Source of the DNA: Undaria pinnatifida
Lineage: Eukaryota > Sar > Phaeophyceae > Laminariales > Alariaceae
Assembly (NCBI GenBank): GCA_012845835.1
Contig: JABAKD010000002.1
Span: forward strand, 28,363,210 to 28,427,209
DNA length: 64,000 nt
Reading direction: 5' to 3'
Part shown: positions 1 to 9,612 of the stretch, piece after piece
How the letters are laid out: every line of letters starts with the position of its first letter
Numbering within the stretch: the first letter of the stretch is position 1
The notes under the pieces: generated by a model
Databases searched by the model: none
Seen by the model: only the letters and a program-made list of their open reading frames with translations
What the model was told of the DNA's origin: nothing
Translations under genes and position numbers: made by a program

Positions 1-28
1 CAAAATAGTCGCCATCATAAATGAGTCC

Positions 29-82
29 CCCCTCCCCCCCCCCCCGCCCCGCCCCCTCCCCCCCCCCCCCCCCCCCCCCCCC
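29..82. repeat. C-rich low-complexity tract
   Basis: Nearly pure cytosine on the plus strand, broken by a few T and G. It resembles the many other C tracts on the same strand of this window (about 8.49, 10.0, 21.2, 27.3, 28.97, 35.5-35.8 kb). Length is unreliable in any assembly because such tracts slip in sequencing. Confidence 0.9.
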
Positions 83-222
83 GCTCTTTAGGGGTTTCAT
101 TTCGTCCTAGAAGCGAGCCCCTTTTGAAACTTCAGCGGGAAAAACTGCCGAACTAAAACGACCATTGCGGCATCGGTCACGAGAAGGACAAGGCGGGGCT
201 GCTGGATAGCCAGGTTAACCTG

Positions 223-496
223 GAGTCGTTCGACGGTATCCCCCCCCCAGCTTTTCCAAAGTTAACGAAATCGCCGGTTTTGAAACCAGCTCTCGGCCGT
301 ATCTTCTCAAATACAGCGCCCCTTGCCGCCCCTCGTACGTCATCGTTCGATAGACCTTTTTGCAAACATGATAACTGTATGAGGATGTTTTTTCCATAGC
401 ACCCTTCCTCGCGTCGACCAGCCATCAAACGTTCGTTAAACCAAATCGTCGTTTTTTTTTTTGACGGGGGGGGGGTAGATATATCGTAGAATCAGG
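223..496. mobile_element. Family A MITE, copy 1
   Basis: One of five copies of a roughly 250-300-bp element whose ends are inverted copies of a motif close to GACTGATTCTACGATAG followed by a C run (G run at the other end). Inside lies a conserved palindrome-like GGTTTTGAAACC and a conserved block reading ATCGAT...GACGTC. This copy has a damaged left end (AGTCGTTCGACGGTATC) and a right end reading TATCGTAGAATCAG. There is no transposase frame, so it is a non-autonomous inverted-repeat element. The superfamily is not determined. Confidence 0.7.
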
Positions 497-1193
497 CGCT
501 GGACTGTGCAAACAGATTTAGCGTCCTAGCCACCGTACACAAGGACTTGTCGCACCACACCCTGGGCGTGCTTCTGCGTGCCCATGCTGCCGGATTGGGC
601 GACGGCGCCTGGCAAGACCACACATACTCGGTTTGCGTAATTTATGCACCTACGGGGCCTCCAGCAGGGTCAACAACACGGCTCTCCGCAACAGTACAAG
701 TAGCATATTGCGGTAACGGTCTCCCCATAAGGCGGCGGTGTGCCAGAGCAGCATGACCGCCTTATCGCGGGAAGCCGCCGCCTTGTTCATTCCGGGTTAC
801 GAGTGCAATCCCTTCCCCCAGTCGCGCCAGGTGATCGGTGTCTTGACGTATTGGTGTCCCGTTTCACAACCATGCCAGTCGACTCTAACGCTAACCCTGA
901 CCCATACGAAATATGCCCGCTGATGGCTTCACTGGGGCAAAATGGTTACAAGGTCAAAGAATGTGTATCACTGCTGGGTGATTGTGACCGCCTTGTGTAT
1001 TATAGTGGGATGTACCGCCTTAATGCTTCAGCCGTCTCCGTCAGCGCGTAGTAGTATCATATGCGTACGGCCGCCCTGTGACACTTGTCGCGTTACTGGA
1101 GCCCCACAACGACGAAAAATCATCACCAAAAATAACCAAGAACCCCCCGCGTGATATTATTAGTTTCGTATCTGATCGATGCCGCAAGAACGC
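497..1193. other. No recognised gene
   Basis: Mixed-composition sequence between the first MITE and the satellite array. Frames of 60-100 codons occur on the plus strand but overlap each other and match no family I know. I see no RNA gene or repeat shared with the rest of the window. Confidence 0.5.
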
Positions 1194-4100
1194 GACTTGG
1201 TTTCGTCAAGTCCTTCCATCTCAAGTCCAACAGGGTTTCAAGAGCCAAAAACGTCAGGAGACGGTTCAGGGGAAAACGTCTAGCGGTCAGTGAAGGTTGT
1301 CAAACTGCTGTATCGTTCCACAACAAAAACCTAGTAGTTTCCCGTCAAGTCAAGGTGAATCATTGTAAAACTGCCGTCATTGGAGTCGGTCAAGGGCTGA
1401 AAGGTGCCGTCTCTAGATGCACTAAAACCTACCAGGTAATCATCAAGTCCCAAACGGTTTCAAGAGCCAAAAACGTCAGGAGACGGTTCAGGGGAAAATG
1501 TCTAGCGGTCAGTGAAGGTTGTCAAACTGCTGTATCGTTCCACAACAAAAACCTAGTAGTTTCCCGTCAAGTCAACGTGAATCATTGTAAAACTGCCGTC
1601 ATTGGAGTCGGTCAAGGGCTGAAAGGTGCCGTCTCTAGATGCACTAAAACCTACCAGGTAATCATCAAGTCCCAAACGGTTTCAAGAGCCAAAAACGTCA
1701 GGAGACGGTTCAGTCAAGGGAACATATCCAGCAGGCGATCAAGGTTGTCAAGCTGATCGTTCCACACTAAAACCTAGTTTTCCGTCAGTCAAGGTGAATC
1801 ATTGTAAAACTGCCGTCATTGCCGTCGGTCAAGGGCTGAAAGTGCCGTCTCCAGATGCACTAAAACCTACCATGGTAGTAATTTAGTCCCAAACGGTTTC
1901 AAGAGCCAAAAACGTCAGGAGACGGTTCAGGGGAAAATGTCTAGCGGTCAGTGAAGGTTGTCAAACTGCTGTATCGTTCCACAACAAAAACCTAGTAGTT
2001 TCCCGTCAAGTCAACGTGAATCATTGTAAAACTGCCGTCATTGGAGTCGGTCAAGGGCTGAAAGGTGCCGTCTCTAGATGCACTAAAACCTACCAGGTAA
2101 TCATCAAGTCCCAAACGGTTTCAAGAGCCAAAAACGTCAGGAGACGGTTCAGTCAAGGGAACATATCCAGCAGGCGATCAAGGTTGTCAAGCTGATCGTT
2201 CCACACTAAAACCTAGTTTTCCGTCAGTCAAGGTGAATCATTGTAAAACTGCCGTCATTGCCGTCGGTCAAGGGCCGAAAGTGCCGTCTCCAGATGCACT
2301 AAAACCTACCATGGTAGTAATTTAGTCCCAAACGGTTTCAAGAGCCAAAAACGTCAGGAGACGGTTCAGGGGAAAATGTCTAGCGGTCAGTGAAGGTTGT
2401 CAAACTGCTGTATCGTTCCACAACAAAAACCTAGTAGTTTCCCGTCAAGTCAAGGTGAATCATTGTAAAACTGCCGTCATTGGAGTCGGTCAAGGGCTGA
2501 AAGGTGCCGTCTCTAGATGCACTAAAACCTACCAGGTAATCATCAAGTCCCAAACGGTTTCAAGAGCCAAAAACGTCAGGAGACGGTTCAGTCAAGGGAA
2601 CATATCCAGCAGGCGATCAAGGTTGTCAAGCTGATCGTTCCACACTAAAACCTAGTTTTCCGTCAGTCAAGGTGAATCATTGTAAAACTGCCGTCATTGC
2701 CGTCGGTCAAGGGCTGAAAGGTGCCGTCTCCAGATGCACTAAAACCTACCATGGTAGTAATTTAGTCCCAAACGGTTTCAAGAGCCAAAAACGTCAGGAG
2801 ACGGTTCAGGGGAAAATGTCTAGCGGTCAGTGAAGGTTGTCAAACTGCTGTATCGTTCCACAACAAAAACCTAGTAGTTTCCCGTCAAGTCAACGTGAAT
2901 CATTGTAAAACTGCCGTCATTGGAGTCGGTCAAGGGCTGAAAGGTGCCGTCTCTAGATGCACTAAAACCTACCAGGTAATCATCAAGTCCCAAACGGTTT
3001 CAAGAGCCAAAAACGTCAGGAGACGGTTCAGTCAAGGGAACATATCCAGCAGGCGGTCAAGGTTGTCAAGCTGATCGTTCCACACTAAAACCTAGTTTTC
3101 CGTCAGTCAATGTGAATCATTGTAAAACTGCCGTCATTTCCGTCGGTCAAGGGCTGAAAGTGCCGTCTCCAGATGCACTAAAACCTACCATAGTCCCAAA
3201 CGGTTTCAAGAGCCAAAAACGTCAGGAGACGGTTCAGGGGAAAATGTCTAGCGGTCAGTGAAGGTTGTCAAACTGCTGTATCGTTCCCCCAACAAAAACC
3301 TAGTAGTTTCCCGTCAAGTCAAGGTGAATCATTGTAAAACTGCCGTCATTGCCGTCGGTCAAGGGCTGAAAGGTGCCGTCTCTAGATGCACTAAAACCTA
3401 CCAGGTAATCATTGAGTCCCAAACGGTTTCAAGAGCCAAAAACGTCAGGAGACGGTTCAGTCAAGGGAAAATGTCTAGCGGTCAGTCAAGGTTGTCAAAC
3501 TGCTGTATCGTTCCACAACTGAAACCTAGTAGTTTCCCGTCAAGTCAAGGTGAATCATTGTAAAACTGCCGTCATTGCCGTCGGTCAAGGGCTGAAAGGT
3601 GCCGTCTCCAGATGCACTAAAACCTACCATGGTAGTAATTTAGTCCCAAACGGTTTCAGGAGCCAAAAACGTCAGGAGACGGTTCAGTCAAGGGAAAATG
3701 TCTAGCGGTCAGTGAAGGTTGTCAAACTGCTGTATCGTTCTACAACTAAAACCTAGTAGTTTCCCGTCAGGTCAAGGCGAATCAATAGGAAACTGCCGTC
3801 ATTGGAGTCAGTCAAGGGCTGAAGGTGCCGTCTCCAAATGCACTAAAACCTACCAGGTAATCATTGAGTCCCAAACGGTTTCAAAAGCCGAAAAACGTCA
3901 GGAGACGGTTCAGTCAAGGGAAAATGTCTAGTGGTCAGTCAAGGTTGTCAAACTGCTGTATCGTTCTACAACTAAAACCTAATAGTTTCCCGTCAAGTCA
4001 AGGCGAATCATTATAAAACTGCCGTCATTGGAGTCGGTCAAGGGCTGAAAGGTGCCGTCTCCAGATGCACTAAAACCTACCAGGTAATCATTGAGTCCCA

Positions 4101-4335
4101 AACGGTTTCAAGAGCCAAAAACGTCAGGAGGCGGTTCAGTCAAGGGTAAATGTCTAGCGGTCAGTCAAGGTTGTCAAACTGCTGTATCGTTTCACAACTA
4201 AAACCTAGTAGTTTCCCGTCAAGTCAAGGCGAATCATTAGAAAACTGCCGTCATTGGAGTCGGTCAAGGGCTGAAGGTGCCGTCTCCAGATGCACCAAAA
4301 CACTTGACGTCCATTGGTAGTAATTTGGCGCCAGT
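1194..4335. repeat. Satellite array, about 220-bp monomers with a dimeric higher-order pattern
   Basis: About 14 tandem monomers marked by the motif AGAGCCAAAAACGTCAGGAG at about 1241, 1463, 1685, 1902, 2124, 2341, 2563, 2781, 3003, 3209, 3432, 3659, 3884 and 4111. Spacings are 222, 222, 217, 222, 217, 222, 218, 222, 206, 223, 227, 225 and 227 bp. From about 1463 to 3209 two types alternate. Type A has GGGGAAAATGTCTAGCGG after the motif and CTACCAGGTAATC late in the monomer. Type B has TCAAGGGAACATATCCAGC and CTACCATGGTAG. They form dimers of 439-440 bp that are nearly identical, while the outer monomers are more diverged, as expected for a satellite homogenised from its middle. GTCAAG recurs many times inside each monomer, suggesting growth from a shorter repeat. 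A 201-codon frame (1151-1756) exists only because 222 is a multiple of three and it is lost at the first 217-bp unit, so I do not call a gene. Confidence 0.95.
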
Positions 4336-4370
4336 CAAGGTAAATCAGCTTAAAAAAGTGACGGGTGAGG

Positions 4371-4656
4371 TACGATGATAGAGGTGCACCACCTTTTTTC
4401 TATAACACTACCCCTCAATTTGGGAACTTATTAAGACCTCTCACACCCAAAAGTTGAGTTTGGAGAAAAATAAATCTGCCACGTACCCCGGATGAAAAAC
4501 GCCATGGCCTGGGTTTACAACGAGAATATCATCTCACAGGCAAAAGAAAAATGGCCTACGTTTTTCCGACGATTCGGGGATAAGGAGCGCCTCGTCGTTC
4601 AGAAACCCTTTTGAGACATACAAGAGGTATACCTTAGTACGTCTATCTCGTAGCAT
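4371..4656. mobile_element. Family F MITE, copy 1
   Basis: Begins TACGATGATAGAGGTGCACC and ends in the inverted motif GTCTATCTCGTAGCA. Between them lie the family landmarks in order: a T run, CCTCAATTTGGGA, AAGACCTCTC, an A-rich stretch, GGATGAAAAACGCCATGGCC, and TTTTTCCGACGATT. It abuts the end of the satellite array. Non-autonomous, with no coding frame. Confidence 0.7.
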
Positions 4657-4876
4657 AGCATTCGTCGAATTGCCAGGTCATGGCCGTCGGCTGAGGCCTG
4701 CAATTGCCGTGTTTGCTGACGTCTGGGCTTCTGGTGGGCTTTTGGGCTCATCACGAGGGGTGCTCTCAAATCGGGGCGCCCTCTCTGCTGCACCATCATA
4801 TAATGAGATGCTGATACGAACACGTGTGCTGTCGGATGTCTCGATACGTTGTACCAGGTATTTTATACATATATTC

Positions 4877-5132
4877 CCTTCACAGCTGTCCGATTTTGTC
4901 CCCCTCAGAAACGAGTTTTATAGTTTCCGCGCACAGACTGACTAAAATCACCCTGTTGACCCTGATAGCTACACTGTAGTTGTAAGGGGAGTCGCCGACC
5001 TATATCTTTAATGAGGACACACAACTCGTAATGCGCGCGATCGGAGTATCACACACAGCTTGCAAAGATGAGTTTCGACGAAATCTTCGATCTCACAGCT
5101 GGAGTGTATTTTCATTTTTTATAATATATATA
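4877..5132 (+). repeat. Family C dispersed repeat, copy 1
   Basis: A dispersed unit with the ordered landmarks ACAGCTGTCCGATTTTGTCC, TATAGTTTCCGCGCACAGAC, CACCCTGTTGACCCTG, AAGGGGAGTCGCCGACC, AATGAGGACACACAA, CGATCGGAGTATCACACACA, AAAGATGAGTTTCGACGAAA and CTCACAGCTGGAGTGTATTT, then an AT-rich end. More than ten full or partial copies occur in the window. There is no protein, tRNA head or clear terminal repeat, so the class is unknown. Confidence 0.8.
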
Positions 5133-5837
5133 CGAGAGGGCTTGAAATGACCACCGTGTCTAGCTGATTTTTACGAGGACATGCTCAGTTTGCAGTGGGT
5201 CACCGTCGTTCAAAAGATACCTGGTATGTCCGACTGGTCACGACGGAGTAGGGGGTTTCTTGAGGCCGGCCCAGCACGTATATACGTTGGACACATGTTT
5301 TTTCATCCCTGCAGCCTGGTCGGTCTGTTTGCTTCTCGGGTGGCCTACGCGCGCTGCAAAATCGTCGTAATTTTTCCCCGCGTACAGTAATGTTTTCCCT
5401 CCCCCTCAGTTGTGCTCCCCGCTCAACTTGCGGGAATTTTGAGCCTCGGCGTCCTTCTGTGGACAAGCCGTCTCTTGGCGCAGGCGATGCCCCCCCTTCC
5501 TCATACTCATCGCGCGCAAAAGTAGGTATCACATAAGGCAATGTCCACTCAGCATCCCCCGTCCTCGCTCGTCGAGTTTCATCGAACGTCACCAACCCGG
5601 GCTGTCACGCTTTTCGCGACGGGACAAGACTCGGAAAAAAAACGCCTTGCGCAATGCAATCAACGAGTACTCGTAGGGCGACAGCAGTGGCGCTGCCGCC
5701 TAAACGGGGGTCGGTGGCGGCTCTAGTGCTCCCAAGCCTAACCCTAACCCCAAAGAAGCAGGGTAAAAGTGGCCCCGCCGCCTATATGGCGTCGCCGGCG
5801 GAAGTAGTATGCGTATTATGCACTGGTATACACCCCC

Positions 5838-6310
5838 CAATAAGGCGACATCCCGGTATAAGGCGGTACCCCGGTATAAGGCGGTATCCCGGAATAAGGT
5901 GGTATCCCGGTATTAGGTGGTATCCCCGCATAAGACGGTGTCCCGATATAAGGCGGTATCCCGGAATAAGGCGGTATCCCGGTATAAAAGGCGGTATCCC
6001 GGTATAAGGCGGTATCCCGGTAAAAGGCGGTATCCCGGTATTAGGTAGTATCCCGGTAAAAGGCGGTGTCCCGGTATAAGGCGGTATCCGAGTATAAGGC
6101 GGTAGCCCGGTATAAGGCGGCATCCCGGTATAAGGCGGTATCCCGGTATAAGGCGGTATTCCGGTCTAAGGCGGTATCCCGGTATATGGCGGTATCCCGG
6201 TATATGGCGGTATCCCGGTATATGGCGGTATCCCGGTATAAGGCGGTATCCCGGTGTATGGCGGTATCCCGGTATATGGCGGTATCCCGGTATGAGGTGT
6301 GTATCTCGGT
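5838..6310. repeat. 18-bp minisatellite (about 26 units)
   Basis: Tandem repeats of a unit close to GGTATCCCGGTATAAGGC, with single-base variants (TATATGG, TAAAAGG, TATTAGG) and occasional 19-20-bp units. Because 18 is a multiple of three and the unit lacks stops in most frames, frames stay open on both strands and encode simple repeats such as YRDTA, IPGYRL, TGIPPY and SRYKAV. Six-way openness of that kind points to repeat structure, not protein coding. Confidence 0.95.
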
Positions 6311-6424
6311 AAAATGAAAAAAATGCACTCATAACCTGGATATGAATAATACGGCATAAGGCGGTCACATTGCTCTCTGGCGCCTTACCGGGGGACCCCT
6401 AAAAGTACGGAAAATACTGACGCG

Positions 6425-6722
6425 CGTGCAAGGATAGAGGTGCGCGGCGTGCGCCACTTTTTTTCTGAGGCTTCCTTCAATTCGGGGAGCTCAAGACCTC
6501 TCCCAAAAAATCGTTTTTCAAGAGGAGAAAACCCAAACCGCTACTAACGGGATGAACAGACATATGGCCCATAGACCTGTGGTACAGAACAAGAATCATG
6601 CAAAAGAAAAAAAAATGGCTAAAAAATTTCCGGCCATTTTGGGTTAATTAAGGAGCCGCGTCAAGAACCTTGGTCAAAAAACTTTTCAGGCGAAACGTGC
6701 TACCTCTCTATCGTAGCAGGCG
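6425..6722. mobile_element. Family F MITE, copy 2
   Basis: Starts CGTGCAAGGATAGAGGTGCG and ends CCTCTCTATCGTAGCAGGCG, an imperfect inverted pair with the start. It carries the family interior: T run, CTTCAATTCGGGGAGCTCAAG, ACCTCTCCCAAAAAA, an A-rich stretch, GGCCATTTTGGGTTAATTAA. No coding frame. Confidence 0.75.
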
Positions 6723-7009
6723 TGAACCATTGGATATTGGGGGTGAGCGAACGGTACCTTAGGGGGGGGCGGGGGCGGGGGAAACCCTCCACTCTCACCG
6801 CGCTGTCGGGTTTGAGCCCCTTGCCGCCCGCGCGACGAGTGTGGCTCCGCATGATACCTCTCTCTGACATCCTCGTACAAAAAAGACTGGCCTTTCTCTG
6901 TGACACATGATAACGAAAAAATGTTGATCTTTTTTTGCCGAAGCGTAGCTCACCATTCCCCACTGCGGGTTCATATCGCTCGTTGTAAAGTGCGCGAAAG
7001 CTCCATAGA

Positions 7010-7125
7010 TCGCAAAGGGACAGGGGACAGGGGGGGTCACTCGCGAGACTGACCCCGCGAGATACTGCAAAAAAGCGGCCCCAAAAGTGACCCCCCCCCC
7101 TGTGTACCGTGCACCCTGGGTCTAA
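7010..7125 (-). repeat. Dispersed repeat N, copy 1
   Basis: Read on the minus strand it contains GGGGTCACTTTTGGGGCCGC, a T run, TCTCGCGGGGTCAGTCTCGC and GAGTGACCCCC. The same order of motifs recurs on the plus strand near 28,635-28,712. It explains the central part of a 189-codon minus-strand frame (6700-7269), which I therefore do not call as a gene. Confidence 0.55.
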
Positions 7126-8130
7126 CCCCTCTGCAGACTTTAGTCTGAGTCTGAAGAGGGAAACGCTGACGTCGACGGCATCGGCCACTGCAGGATCTGC
7201 CAGTCGAGAAACTTGGTCGAAAAAGTTTACACACCTGTTTTTTGAACCCATCGCACATCGCTCATCCAACCGCTAAACACACACTCACACCCATACCAGG
7301 TACCACACAGCAGTATCATACAACAGCGCCGACGCTGGCTTGGCTATCACTGCTGTCGCTTCTCGCCGGAAGTCAGTGTGGCGCACTCCTAGCTCCGCTT
7401 GCCAGCAGCGTGTATCATACGACGGCAGCAGCGCGTGTTATCGATGTCATTTTGCCAACAACGGCGCTACGCCTGCTGCAGCTTTGGCGGCTCTCGGCTG
7501 AGTGCAACGCCACGAACGTAGCTTTGGCGGCTATCTCGGCTAAGCCAAATGCCACCAACCCGCTTGGACGAAGGTTCGTCGCGCGCGAGGCACGCGTTGC
7601 TCGCGAAGAATGCGCGGAGCACAGAGCTGCCAACCGATCTCCGTCTGCCATACAGCAGTACTCCCGCACACCAACCTCCATTAGGAAGAGCACAAAAACT
7701 GTAAAATCGACTCGACTGACGATAAGAAGACCAGAAGAATCCAGTCGAAAAAAAGTACAGTCGAAAAGGGCCATTTTCGACTGACTGGTCGAATTCGACT
7801 GCGTAAGAAATGGCCTTAATTTACCTAGATAAACCGTCTGAATCTCGTCCTTTTATCTTAATTTTGTCTTTTGCGATATTGTGATCGTTTTCATTCCGAT
7901 GCCTATGATACAGGGCCATATGGGTTTTTGGGGAATCAAGTTTCGCTTTTTATTCTTCCCTTCGTACAAGACGATGTAGCCATATTTTTTTTAGCTCGGA
8001 GGGAGGCACAGAGCTCCTCGAGCGAAGAGCCCCAGAAAAAAATAAAAAAAAGAAAGAAAGAATGAAAGAAACAAGTTTCGGCACCGTTACCGCAAAAGCA
8101 CAGGATGCGCCACGTGTACGATTCGGTTTT
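7126..8130. other. No recognised gene
   Basis: Holds a plus-strand open frame (about 7242-7784, 180 codons, Ala/Thr-rich then basic) with no ATG at its first position and no family I recognise. Inside it is an imperfect direct repeat around GCTTTGGCGGCT (7482 and 7521), and its end overlaps an almost perfect 26-bp palindrome (7758-7783). Chance openness is the simplest reading. Confidence 0.4.
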
Positions 8131-8169
8131 CGGCACACTTACGGTATTTTCTTCCCACTGAGGAGGCGT

Positions 8170-8345
8170 CGGGCTGGCAAATTCCTCCGCCCCAGATTTT
8201 TATTTTTGGAGCCTCGTCTGTCACTACAGCGCGCCCGCCCCCCAGATTTTTATTTTTGGACCCCCCCTTCGTCACTATCACGGCGCATCCGTCCCCCGGG
8301 GACTTTTATTTTTGGAGTCTCGTTCGTCGCTACCTGGTATTACGG
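8170..8345. repeat. Three imperfect tandem repeats of about 55-65 bp
   Basis: Three successive blocks each read GC-rich, then CCCCAGATTTTTATTTTTGG (third block GACTTTTATTTTTGGAG), then TCGTCTGTCACTACAGCGC or a variant. Next comes TACCTGGTATTACGGCGCC and a partial family F segment (GAGCTTGAGACCTCTCCC at about 8381). Confidence 0.65.
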
Positions 8346-8489
8346 CGCCACGTTTTTTTTCGGGATTCCTCGTTTGTGGAGCTTGAGACCTCTCCCAAAA
8401 ACAGTTTCGGAGAACAAAACAAAACAAAACGCCTGGGGCTGCAGACGGTTAACCGACTACCCACATTACAAAAACTTTTCAACATTCCC

Positions 8490-8520
8490 CCTCCCCCCCC
8501 CCCCCCCCCCCCCCCCCCCG
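8490..8520. repeat. Poly-C tract
   Basis: About 27 consecutive C residues preceded by CCCTC. It is one of a dozen long C tracts on the plus strand. Confidence 0.9.
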
Positions 8521-8705
8521 GGAGCGGCGGGGTGTTCGTTCAAGGCGTTTTTATCGGGATGTTTTCGGAAAAAACGTTCATCTCGGCCACCCTGCCGAAA
8601 TAAAAGCGCACGGGGTCGGGGTCTAGGGCGCGCCAAACCCACACTCGACTCCAACTTCTGGGAACCGATGGAGGTTACTACTGCGGGTTTGTCACGTTCT
8701 TGATA

Positions 8706-8795
8706 TTAACCCCTTTACAACTGGAAACCCGTTTTTGGGGACAAAATTACTTGGATTCAGTATAGGGAGGGGTTCGGGGGCTCTAAAGGGGTTAA
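8706..8795. mobile_element. Family B (piggyBac-like) MITE, copy 1
   Basis: A 90-bp element bounded by TTAA on both sides, with inverted ends TTAACCCCTTTACA and TCTAAAGGGGTTAA. The interior reads ACTGGAAACCCGTTTTTGGG, GACAAAATTACTTGGATT, AGTATAGGGAGGGGTTCGGG. TTAA flanks plus CCC termini are the hallmark of piggyBac insertions, which duplicate TTAA exactly. No transposase is encoded. Confidence 0.85.
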
Positions 8796-9212
8796 CGAAC
8801 AGAAGAATTCACTCGTTCCCTTTGTAAGTTTTACTTACCGTAAGGTAAGACGGCTGGAGGATCAAAGCCACGATTAGAAAAGAAGAAAAAAAAAAAACGC
8901 GAACTGACCACGACGCCATTTACTTGTTACCGTTTTCGAGCTGCTATAACCAAGGTACCACCACCCTTCTCGAAGATGCGTCCACCCCAACCATAGCAAT
9001 CCGATGCGGGTCGACGAGAGAAGGAAAAGGGCTCAGGGTCTTCTCGCGAGAAAAAACGAAGGCCCGTATTATAATGTAGTAATCAACTAGTCTCCTAGGG
9101 TACAATATAAGCCCCGTTTTACAGTGGCTTGCAGTTAGGACAGGTGCTTATACTCAAGACCCAGGTTGTGAAGGAGGCGGGGGGGGGGGAGGGGGGGAGG
9201 GGGACAGCCTGC

Positions 9213-9302
9213 TTAACGCCTTTACCACTGGAAACCCTTTTTGGGGACAAATTTACTTGAAGTTAGTATAGGGAGGGATTTGGGGGCCCTAAAAGGGGTT
9301 AA
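9213..9302. mobile_element. Family B (piggyBac-like) MITE, copy 2
   Basis: 90 bp from TTAACGCCTTTACCACTGG to CCCTAAAAGGGGTTAA, in the same orientation as the copy at 8706. TTAA at both ends. Interior TTGGGGACAAATTTACTTGA is conserved. Confidence 0.8.
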
Positions 9303-9360
9303 CGCCCCTGGATCTGAGTTACGTGTAGTCTAGGGGGGGGATATAAAGAGAAGGAGAAAG

Positions 9361-9612
9361 AGTCGTTCTACCATAGCTCTCTCAATATTTCTTGAACGAA
9401 ATCCCCGGTTTTGAAACCGGTTCCCGGCCGTATCTCCTCAAATACGGCGGCCCTTGCCATCCCGACGGTCATCGTTTCGATAGTTTTTTTGCAATAAGAA
9501 AATATGTGAAGGTTACGTGTTCATACCAAGTGCTCTTCCTCGGGCGGAGAAGTCGTGAAACCTTCGTTCAAGAAAATCGCTGGATTGGGGGGGGGCTATC
9601 GTAGAATCAGTC
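9361..9612. mobile_element. Family A MITE, copy 2
   Basis: Left end AGTCGTTCTACCATAGCTC and right end GGGGGCTATCGTAGAATCAG form the family's inverted termini. The core GGTTTTGAAACCGG and GGCCGTATCTCCTCAAATAC is intact. Confidence 0.75.

Noticed and set aside
1194..4335. CRISPR-like regularly spaced repeat
   Set aside because: Units are contiguous monomers of about 220 bp with no unique spacers, and the setting is eukaryotic. It is a satellite.
6700..7269. 189-codon minus-strand frame as a gene
   Set aside because: Overlaps dispersed repeat N and the edge of a family F MITE. Composition is uneven and no domain is recognised.
7758..7783. Palindrome CAGTCGAAAAGGGCCATTTTCGACTG as a terminator or regulatory site
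   Set aside because: A single near-perfect palindrome with no neighbouring gene. Intrinsic terminators are not expected in nuclear DNA, so no role is claimed.
8062..8703. 213-codon plus-strand frame as a gene
   Set aside because: Made of the three tandem repeats at 8.17-8.34 kb and a poly-C (polyproline) run. No conserved motif.
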